Below, piece by piece: positions 14,886 through 21,541 of a DNA stretch of 21,541 nt. Position 1 is the stretch's first letter; each line of letters starts with the position of its first letter. The translations under genes and the position numbers were made by a program. The DNA is from a virus. A model generated the notes under the pieces. That model did not search any database and was not told the DNA's origin. It saw only the letters and a list, made by a program, of their open reading frames with translations. The stretch spans positions 14,520 to 36,060 of IMG/VR virus record IMGVR_UViG_3300029448_000154; one strand, 5' to 3'.

Positions 14886-15366
14886 CGCAGTACCATTTGT
14901 TCGTGAAGCTATATTAGAAGATGCACTTGTGTTAGCACAAAATATTAGAAAATTAGATAAATTAGAAATTAAATACTCACATAATGTTACACCAGTAGCA
15001 GCACTTATGTCAGCGTTTCAAACACGCAATGGCAAAAATTATTCTATCGTAGATGACGATGGTTATGTTTATGCAATGTTTGGTGTTAGTGATTGTTTAC
15101 AAAATAAAGGTTATGGAGTTATTTGGTTGTTGTGTTCAGAAGAACTTAAAAAGTTTCCAAGACGTTTTTACATTGAAAGTAAATATTGGCTAGATGTTTT
15201 ACAACAAGACTACGAAATAATTTATAATTATGTTTATGAAAAAAATTGGCTATCTTTAAAATGGTTACAACTATGTGGTTTTAAACCAGTTAAAAAAGTT
15301 AAAGTAGGAACTAAAAATAAAAATTTTATATTAATCTCAAGAGAAAGAAAAAATACTAATGTGTAA
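14878..15366 (+). CDS. gp13-like protein with GNAT acetyltransferase fold
   Basis: A protein of about 162 residues of the kind found between gp12 and gp14 in T7-like phages. The N-terminus RNAVPFVREAILEDALVLAQNIRKLD and the later YNYVYEKNWLSLKWLQLCGFKPVKK (the W-L-x-x-CGF pattern near the end of GNAT folds) resemble phage GNAT-like proteins and T7 gp13 (NYVWVGNTSHIRFLKTIGA). T7 gp13 is needed for virion maturation. No AcCoA-binding R/Q-x-x-G-x-G/A loop is clearly visible (QNKGYG is the nearest), so enzymatic activity is doubtful. The frame opens at a TTG at 14833, but GTG at 14878 gives the usual N-terminus and overlaps the gp12 stop by only 8 nt. Confidence 0.75.
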   Translation: MRNAVPFVREAILEDALVLAQNIRKLDKLEIKYSHNVTPVAALMSAFQTRNGKNYSIVDDDGYVYAMFGVSDCLQNKGYGVIWLLCSEELKKFPRRFYIESKYWLDVLQQDYEIIYNYVYEKNWLSLKWLQLCGFKPVKKVKVGTKNKNFILISRERKNTNV

Positions 15367-15892
15367 TCCAATGGCAATGGCTGTAACAAATTTTGCAGTT
15401 CAAACTATATCAGCTAAAGCTGAATACGATGATGCTAAAAATAGAGCTCGTATACAGAGAGAAAATAATGAGAAAGCTAGAAAGTCATCTCAAATGGCTT
15501 ACTTATCAGACTTAGGTAAACTAGATATAGAGCAGCAACAAAAACAAAAAGAAATTGCTATTGCTAAAGAAGCAAAAGAAACAGAATTAATTAAGAAACA
15601 AAGTGAAGGCTATTTAGCAGGACTTGAAAAAGGTAACGCAAACATAAATGCTGTATTAAGAGATATAGGTTACGAATATCAACCAGAGTTCTTAAATCAA
15701 AAAGCAGCAGTAGAAGATATTAATACACAAACAATATTTGGTTACACAGATGCTTACAGAGCTATGGAAAGATCTTATGCATCACTTAAAGCACCTGTAA
15801 TGCCAAGCAAAACTGCAATGGCTCTTAAAATCGCTGGAGCTGGAGTTGATTCTAAAGGTAAATATGACAGCGGTTATTACGGGCAAACATAA
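15359..15892 (+). CDS. Internal virion protein (T7 gp14-like)
   Basis: A 177-residue protein corresponding in place and size to T7 gp14 (196), which is ejected and forms the outer-membrane part of the trans-envelope DNA channel. The N-terminus MCNPMAMAVTNFAVQ is short and hydrophobic as in gp14 homologues. It is followed by a long charged helical region rich in Lys/Glu/Gln (about residues 20-85) and an Ala-rich middle, then a C-terminus ending SKGKYDSGYYGQT. It overlaps the previous stop by 8 nt and its TAA overlaps the next ATG. Confidence 0.82.
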   Translation: MCNPMAMAVTNFAVQTISAKAEYDDAKNRARIQRENNEKARKSSQMAYLSDLGKLDIEQQQKQKEIAIAKEAKETELIKKQSEGYLAGLEKGNANINAVLRDIGYEYQPEFLNQKAAVEDINTQTIFGYTDAYRAMERSYASLKAPVMPSKTAMALKIAGAGVDSKGKYDSGYYGQT

Positions 15893-17256
15893 TGGCTATT
15901 AGGTATCAATCAGGTTTTATAGGTTCTCAAACTGTATCAAGAGAAAGTGAAGCAACAGCTTTAGTAGATGGTTTAAATACATTTGCTAGAGGTTTTGATA
16001 CATTTGCAAAAGCCAAAGGTAAAAAAATTACAGAAAAAACTACACAAGAAGCTGAAAAAGCTGCAAGATTAGATAACTTAAAATCTTATCAAGATGGTGT
16101 TGATAGTGGAAAATTAGATGCTACTAAATCAGAATTTTGGATTTCAGTATATGATAATGTTAAAGGACAAAATGCTGGAGCAGAATTTAAAACTAAAAAA
16201 GCTTTAGCTTATAATGAGTGGTGGGCAGAAAATGTAGAAAATGACGATTTAGATGGTAGTTTATATTCAGCTTGGTCATCAGAATTTGATTCACAATATA
16301 TTGATGCAAACAAAGAACAGTCTTCATTTTTCTTAAAAGGTCTTGATGGTTATATTAGAGCTACTAATCAACAGTTAGCTGGTAATTATGCATCATCAAA
16401 TGCTTTAAAATTAAAAACTAAAGGTAAAAATAATTTAATTGAAGCTTTAGAAAGTGTAGTTGGTACTGATGAAGTTACAACTAAAATAGCTGAGCTAGAT
16501 GTTAAAACAAACTTAAGTAGATTTTTAGATAAAGAAGAATTTAATGGTGCAGTTATACAAGCTTATAAAAATAAAATTGCAAGACTAGCACTTAAAGGTG
16601 ATCCAACAGCAGACTACGATACTGCTTTAGAATTGGTTGATGAACTAATTAGTTTTAAAAGAGCTAATGGTTCTAAAATTGTAAATGGCAAATCGGTTGA
16701 AGAATTAACTAATTTAAAACAAACATTAGAGTCAGAAGAATTACAACATCAAGGTTTAATGAAAAAAGTATCTGATACTGTAGTTGTTCAAGACTGGTAT
16801 AAACAAGAAGAAAGAGTGTTAGCAAAAAAAGCAGGTTTTGATTTTGTAACAGGTCTTGGTGAACAAGATGGTTTAGAAAGAGCTAACTTAGCTAAAGATG
16901 AATATAGTAAAAGAGTTAAAGCTTGGATGCGTACTAATGGTGACCAACCAGTAGAATTACAAAAAGCATTTTTGTCAGAATTAAAAACAGATTTAATGAA
17001 TAAGTATGAAAATAAAGATATTGAAAATATCAGTATGTATAATGCTCGTTCAAACAAATTTAATATTAAAAGAGAAAAAGCAGAACTTGAAGTTGCAGCA
17101 GCATTATATTTTGAAGACCCTACAGACCCAAGTCTTATGGAAGATTATGGAACTATAGCTAAATTAAATGGTTATGTTGATAAACTAGGTAATGTTACTT
17201 CAGATAATATTAGAGATTTGCTTGTTGATTTAAACAAATTGTTTGAGGGCGATTAA
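15892..17256 (+). CDS. Internal virion protein (T7 gp15-like, short)
   Basis: A 454-residue, mostly helical, Lys/Glu-rich protein in the gp15 position. T7 gp15 (747 residues) forms the periplasmic tunnel with gp16. The N-terminus (VDGLNTFARGFDTFAKAKGKK) and the repeated EFWISVYDN / AYNEWWAEN segments resemble podoviral gp15 N-terminal regions. It is only about 60% of the T7 length, so the tunnel portion may be shorter or partly supplied by other proteins. No signal peptide or membrane helix is seen. GAGGG precedes the next start, and the stop overlaps that start (TAATG). Confidence 0.78.
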   Translation: MAIRYQSGFIGSQTVSRESEATALVDGLNTFARGFDTFAKAKGKKITEKTTQEAEKAARLDNLKSYQDGVDSGKLDATKSEFWISVYDNVKGQNAGAEFKTKKALAYNEWWAENVENDDLDGSLYSAWSSEFDSQYIDANKEQSSFFLKGLDGYIRATNQQLAGNYASSNALKLKTKGKNNLIEALESVVGTDEVTTKIAELDVKTNLSRFLDKEEFNGAVIQAYKNKIARLALKGDPTADYDTALELVDELISFKRANGSKIVNGKSVEELTNLKQTLESEELQHQGLMKKVSDTVVVQDWYKQEERVLAKKAGFDFVTGLGEQDGLERANLAKDEYSKRVKAWMRTNGDQPVELQKAFLSELKTDLMNKYENKDIENISMYNARSNKFNIKREKAELEVAAALYFEDPTDPSLMEDYGTIAKLNGYVDKLGNVTSDNIRDLLVDLNKLFEGD

Positions 17257-20200
17257 TGACAAATGAAGAATACTTAAAGAAAAAAGCGGAAGAGTGGAGA
17301 AAAAATAATCCAGGCGTTGAACCTAAAGATGTTGGTTTAATTAAAAATAAAAAGCCTGATGATTTTAACACTTGGGATATTGCTAAAGATATGGCTATGT
17401 CAGTGCCAGAAGGTGCTATTAACATGGTTGAATTTACAGGAGATTTTTTAGAAAGAAATATGCCTATTGGTGCACTTCAATTTGGTTGGGGTGATGGTGA
17501 AATTAAAATGAACGATTTTATTCCATCTTATTTAAAAGGTGGTGAAGGTGGAGATTTTAAACCTGAAGATAGACAATTACCACATTTTCATAAACCAGAA
17601 ACTTTAGCTGGTGAAATGACTGAAGGTGTATCTAGATTTTTAACAGGTATGGTTGGTCCTTCAACTTTTTTAAAAGGTGTTGGTTTTGGTGGAACATTAG
17701 TTAAAAATGGTTTAAGGGGTATGACTTCTGGAGCTATTGCAGATGCAACTGTTTGGGATCCAAATGAAGGTCGTTTGTCAGATTTATTAGTTCAGTCAGA
17801 ATCAGTTTTATTAAATAACAAAGTTACACAATATCTAGCATCAGAAGATGACGACACAGCTAATGAAGCTGCTCTTAAAAATGTATTAGAAGGTTTATTA
17901 ATTGGTGGTCCTTTAGAAATATTAATTGGAATTAAAGCAATTAAGAGTGCTAGAAAAACAAAAGACTTAGCAGAAAAAGAAAAAATTTATAAAGAAGCTG
18001 GCGAAGCTATAAAAAACAAAAAAGAAATAGTTAGAGTATCAAAAGTAAGAAACGAATTAATAGAAAAATCTAAAGAACTTGCTAACGAAGTTGACAATGC
18101 AAAGATAGAAAAATTGCAAAAACAAATAGTAAGATTAAGTAAAAAAGTTGCTAAAGTAGATGCAAAAACAAATAAAGCTATTAATGTTAATAAAATTGAT
18201 AAGTCACTTAAAGTAGCAAAGAAAACAGCTAAAAAAGATACAGAAAGTTTTTTTAGTAGTATTTTAAATGTAAAAGCTTTTAAATCTGGTGCTCATGTTA
18301 CCAGAACTATAGACCAATTTGCAGAACTTTTTGATGACTCATTAAAAACATTTTTAAGAGATGACAAATTAACTAACGCAGTAGTTAAAGATGCAGCTAA
18401 AATTTTATCTGAAGATCCAGAAACTTTACTAAAAGCTTTACCTAAAGCTACAGCAGATGCAGATCAAGCTGTTATTCGTATGATAGCTACAAAACAAGTT
18501 TTAAATGATATTGCTGTACAGTTTCAAAAAGTTTCAACTACTTGGGCTAAAGCATTTGGTACTGATAGAAGTAAGTGGACACCAACAGCTTTAGAGGAAG
18601 TAGCTAAATATACACAAATTATTAGAGAAACAACTACAGCTTTAAAGAAACAAATAAGAGGAGCTGCTAGAACTACACAAGCTGGTAATATAAAAGGTTT
18701 AAGTGGCACTGGACAAATTATAGATGTTCAAAAAGTATCAGATACTATTTTAAATTTTAAAGGTGATGCGGTTACTATTGCTAACAAAGTAGCAAATTTA
18801 AAAACAGCAGATGATATTATAGATGCTGCTGGTAAAACAAAATTTCAAAAAGCTGTTGAAGTTACAAACAGCATTTATATAAATTCTTTACTATCAGGTA
18901 TATGGACTAATGCAGTTAACATGACTTCTGGTTTATATGAGATAGCTTATAGACCACTTGAAATGATTGGTGGCGGTGTAGCTAATAGAGATGCACGATC
19001 AGTTGCTTTAGGTTTTGCTCAGTTTCGTGGGTATATAATGAACGCTAAACAAACTTTACGTATGACAGCATTAGCTTTTAGACAAGGTGATGCAGTTTTA
19101 GATCCACTAATGAGAACACAAGACAACTTAGAAATAAGAGGTGGTAAAGCAGTAAAACCAATATCAGGTGATAACTTAGGATTTGATGGTAAGACAGGAA
19201 CTATTGTTGATTGGTTAGGTAGGTTTTTAGAACTGCCATCAAGATTACTTTTAACAGGTGACGAAATGTTAAAACAAATTAATTTTAATGGTTACTTACA
19301 TCGTGAAGCTGTACATAATTCACTTGAAAAAGGGCTTAAGTATGGATCAAAAGAATACAATCAAAATGTAAAAAATATTATGGAAAGTGGTTTGTTACCA
19401 AATGGTAAAGCCAATTCAGAAATTCCAATGGTAGCAAAAGCAGTTGAAGAAGCTAGAGTTTCAACATTTACAAATAATCTTAAAGATGGCTCATACAGAA
19501 ATTGGGGATCAAACATTGAAAACTTTTTTAACCGCATGCCTGAATTTAGATTTATGGCACCATTTATTAGAACACCTACAAACTTATGGAGACACTATGG
19601 AAACCGTGTTCCTGGTTTAGGATTTTTTACAAAACAAAATCAAGACTTATGGAAATCAGGTGATCCAAGAGCTAGATCAGAAGTTATTGGTCGTCAAATG
19701 ATTGGTATGGCGGCAACTGTTTATGCTTTAGATATGGCAAATAGTTATGTTGAAATAAAAGACGATAATGGAAAAGTTATAGGTAAATTACCTAAAATAA
19801 CTGGTCGTGGTCCAAAAAATAGAGAAACACAAAATATTTGGAGAAAAACTGGTTGGCAACCTTACTCAATTTTAATTGATGAAGGTAATGGTAAGTACGT
19901 TTATAAAGCTTACAATAGATTAGATCCTAGATTTTATGTTCAAGGTATTGTTGCTGATATGTCAGAAAATATTAGAAACATAAATGAAGAAGATAAATAT
20001 CCTTTATGGGCTGCTGCTGTTCTTTCTGTAATGAGAGGTATTGGTGATAAATCTTACACAAGAGGTATTGCTGAAGTTGCAGAATTAATGGGAGACTTAA
20101 CACCAGCAGGACTTGAAAGATTTGTTGGTAACACAGCAAGTAATTTTATTCCTTATGCTTCGTTAAGAAGTCAAGGTATTCCATACATAGCACCTAAAGA

Positions 20201-20861
20201 TAAAAACGTTTATGAAACAAGAGATTGGGTAGATACAGTTGTTTCTAAAACACCATTTATGGGTAATGATTTAGAATTAAAAAGAGATGCCTTTGGAGAA
20301 ATTATAGAAAAGAAAACTACTGGATTTTATAACAACTTAGATGGTTGGGGTTCTGTATTTATGGGACCAATGGGTATTGGTTTAAAATCAGAACTTGATA
20401 CAGACAAAAAATTTATAATGGAAATAGCATCTTTAAAAGTTCCATTATCAACACCAAATCCAGTTAAATTTAAAATTATAGATTTAAGAGATTTTAAAAA
20501 TAAAAAACGTGAAACTAATGGTAAACAATCAGCTTATGATTTTTGGCAAGAACAAATAGGAAAAGTAACACTAGATGGCAAAACAATTAAACCTTACCTA
20601 GAAAAAAAGATGCAGGGTAGATCTTGGGAAAAGAGAAGCCAAGGTGATTTAAACTTTGATGGTGGTAAGGAGATGCTAATTAAAAAATGGCATGCAGCAT
20701 TTGTTAAGAAAGCTTATGCAAAAATGCTTAAAGAATATCCTGAAGTAAAACAAGCAATTAAAGAAGCTCGAAAAACAAAAGGTAATATTAAAAAGAACGT
20801 CACATCAGGGTCACGTTTAGATAAAAACAAGCAAGATTTGGAGAAAATTTTATTATATTAA
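17256..20861 (+). CDS. Large internal virion protein (T7 gp16-like) without a visible transglycosylase domain
   Basis: A 1201-residue ejection protein in the gp16 position (T7 gp16 is 1318). In T7 it is ejected, spans the inner membrane and pulls in the first genome segment; its first 150 residues are a soluble lytic transglycosylase. Here the N-terminus is lysine-rich with no SLT active-site Glu motif and no following GLMQ-type block. Visible features are Gly/hydrophobic stretches at about 120-165 and 213-232 (VLEGLLIGGPLEILIGI), a charged coiled coil at about 240-325, a hydrophobic SIYINSLLSGIWTNAVNMTS near 545-565, and a conserved-looking RMPEFRFMAPFIRTPTNLWRHYG around 757-779. GAGGG before the TAATG overlap supports the start. 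Confidence 0.85.
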   Translation: MTNEEYLKKKAEEWRKNNPGVEPKDVGLIKNKKPDDFNTWDIAKDMAMSVPEGAINMVEFTGDFLERNMPIGALQFGWGDGEIKMNDFIPSYLKGGEGGDFKPEDRQLPHFHKPETLAGEMTEGVSRFLTGMVGPSTFLKGVGFGGTLVKNGLRGMTSGAIADATVWDPNEGRLSDLLVQSESVLLNNKVTQYLASEDDDTANEAALKNVLEGLLIGGPLEILIGIKAIKSARKTKDLAEKEKIYKEAGEAIKNKKEIVRVSKVRNELIEKSKELANEVDNAKIEKLQKQIVRLSKKVAKVDAKTNKAINVNKIDKSLKVAKKTAKKDTESFFSSILNVKAFKSGAHVTRTIDQFAELFDDSLKTFLRDDKLTNAVVKDAAKILSEDPETLLKALPKATADADQAVIRMIATKQVLNDIAVQFQKVSTTWAKAFGTDRSKWTPTALEEVAKYTQIIRETTTALKKQIRGAARTTQAGNIKGLSGTGQIIDVQKVSDTILNFKGDAVTIANKVANLKTADDIIDAAGKTKFQKAVEVTNSIYINSLLSGIWTNAVNMTSGLYEIAYRPLEMIGGGVANRDARSVALGFAQFRGYIMNAKQTLRMTALAFRQGDAVLDPLMRTQDNLEIRGGKAVKPISGDNLGFDGKTGTIVDWLGRFLELPSRLLLTGDEMLKQINFNGYLHREAVHNSLEKGLKYGSKEYNQNVKNIMESGLLPNGKANSEIPMVAKAVEEARVSTFTNNLKDGSYRNWGSNIENFFNRMPEFRFMAPFIRTPTNLWRHYGNRVPGLGFFTKQNQDLWKSGDPRARSEVIGRQMIGMAATVYALDMANSYVEIKDDNGKVIGKLPKITGRGPKNRETQNIWRKTGWQPYSILIDEGNGKYVYKAYNRLDPRFYVQGIVADMSENIRNINEEDKYPLWAAAVLSVMRGIGDKSYTRGIAEVAELMGDLTPAGLERFVGNTASNFIPYASLRSQGIPYIAPKDKNVYETRDWVDTVVSKTPFMGNDLELKRDAFGEIIEKKTTGFYNNLDGWGSVFMGPMGIGLKSELDTDKKFIMEIASLKVPLSTPNPVKFKIIDLRDFKNKKRETNGKQSAYDFWQEQIGKVTLDGKTIKPYLEKKMQGRSWEKRSQGDLNFDGGKEMLIKKWHAAFVKKAYAKMLKEYPEVKQAIKEARKTKGNIKKNVTSGSRLDKNKQDLEKILLY

Positions 20862-20864
20862 TTC

Positions 20865-21541
20865 ATGGCTAATTCATTTTTAGAGTATACGGGTAATGGT
20901 AGTACAACTGCCTTTTCGATCACATTTGATTACTTAGACGCTACACACTTAGCGTGTACAGTTAATGGTGTATCTACATCATTTACGTTAAGTAATGGTG
21001 GAGCAACGGCTACTCTTGGATCAGCACCTGCAAGTGGAGCGGCAATTAAGTTTTCAAGAACTACATCACAAGCAACAAGATTAACAGATTATGTAGCAGG
21101 TTCAGTTTTAAAAGAAAGTGATTTAGATACAGATAGTAAGCAAGCTTTCTTTATGGCTCAAGAAGGTATTGATACTATTAGTTCTAAAATGGGTCAAAGT
21201 ACAACTAACTTTCAATTTGATGCTTTAAATAAAAGAATTATAAATGTTGCTAACCCAACATCAGATCAAGATGCAGCTACAAAACATTATTTAGAAAATA
21301 CTTGGCTATCAGCAGCAGATAAAACAGCTTTAAATACTGTTAATAGTAATATGTCAAATATTACTTCAGTAAATTCTAACATATCTAATATTAACTCAGC
21401 AGTATCTAACGCTACAAATATCAATACTGTAGCTACCAACATTGGTTCAGTAAATACTGTTGCTACAGATATTACAAAAGTAATTGCAGTAGCTAATGAT
21501 TTAGCAGAAGCAGTTTCAGAAATTGAAACAGTTGCAGATGA
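20865..21541 (+). CDS. Tail fibre protein, N-terminal part (T7 gp17-like), cut by window edge
   Basis: An open frame of 225 codons running off the right edge. The N-terminal domain has the T7 tail-fibre anchor signature: EYTGNGSTTAFSITFDYL (residues 7-24), a CTVNG turn, ISSKM (about 105-109) and the NPTSDQDAATKHYLENTW block (about 129-146) typical of podoviral fibres. It binds the tail tube between gp11 and gp12. From about residue 157 there are repeats of the form S-N-I-x-S-V-N (NSNMSNITSV, NSNISNINSA, NTVATNIGSV, NTVATDITKV), an extended trimeric rod. The receptor-binding tip lies outside the window. The ATG at 20865 is 3 nt after the gp16-like stop; no Shine-Dalgarno at proper spacing is seen. 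Confidence 0.9.
   Translation, partial: MANSFLEYTGNGSTTAFSITFDYLDATHLACTVNGVSTSFTLSNGGATATLGSAPASGAAIKFSRTTSQATRLTDYVAGSVLKESDLDTDSKQAFFMAQEGIDTISSKMGQSTTNFQFDALNKRIINVANPTSDQDAATKHYLENTWLSAADKTALNTVNSNMSNITSVNSNISNINSAVSNATNINTVATNIGSVNTVATDITKVIAVANDLAEAVSEIETVAD

Noticed and set aside
21325-21541. Tail-fibre repeats as a DNA repeat or CRISPR-like array
   Set aside because: Repetition is at protein level (S-N-I-x-S-V pattern) with variable codons, in frame with the fibre gene.

Overview
The window is a 21.5 kb block of a lytic, T7-like podovirus genome (Autographiviridae type). All genes are on the + strand and tightly packed, with many 1-8 nt stop/start overlaps (ATGA at 1322 and 6787; TAATG at 4612, 9775, 12444, 15892 and 17256). 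Gene order follows T7 from gene 2.5 to gene 17. The DNA is very AT-rich, with A/T-ending codons, and the proteins are lysine-rich. This suggests a phage of a low-GC marine bacterium such as SAR11/Pelagibacter; the host is an inference from composition and gene set, not something shown directly.

Region 1 (1-2606), DNA metabolism: a gp2.5-like ssDNA-binding protein, a gp3-like endonuclease I (Holliday-junction resolvase), a T7-lysozyme-like protein that seems to have lost its zinc ligands, a P-loop deoxynucleotide kinase, and a thymidylate-synthase-fold enzyme whose key residues match dCMP hydroxymethylase/methylase better than true ThyA. The last two are adjacent and could form a pathway to a modified cytosine nucleotide.

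Region 2 (2607-2850): a 244 bp gap without a gene, clearly richer in GC than its surroundings and dense in inverted repeats. It is the best candidate for an undescribed cis-acting RNA or DNA element (structured leader, attenuator, origin or phage promoter region).

Region 3 (2851-7726), replication: primase-helicase (gp4), a small overlapping ORF, family A DNA polymerase (gp5) with a shrunken thioredoxin-binding insertion, an HNH-type endonuclease with a TTG start, a 5'-3' exonuclease (gp6), and a DUF3310 protein.

Region 4 (7756-21541), virion: a small conserved protein, a gp7.3-like protein, portal (gp8), scaffold (gp9), a 45-residue basic protein, major capsid (gp10) flanked by hairpins, tail tubular proteins A and B (gp11, gp12), a GNAT-fold gp13-like protein, internal virion proteins (gp14, gp15 and gp16-like, the last without the transglycosylase domain), and the N-terminal part of the tail fibre (gp17), cut by the right edge. 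The RNA polymerase, terminases, holin and any integrase are not in this window.
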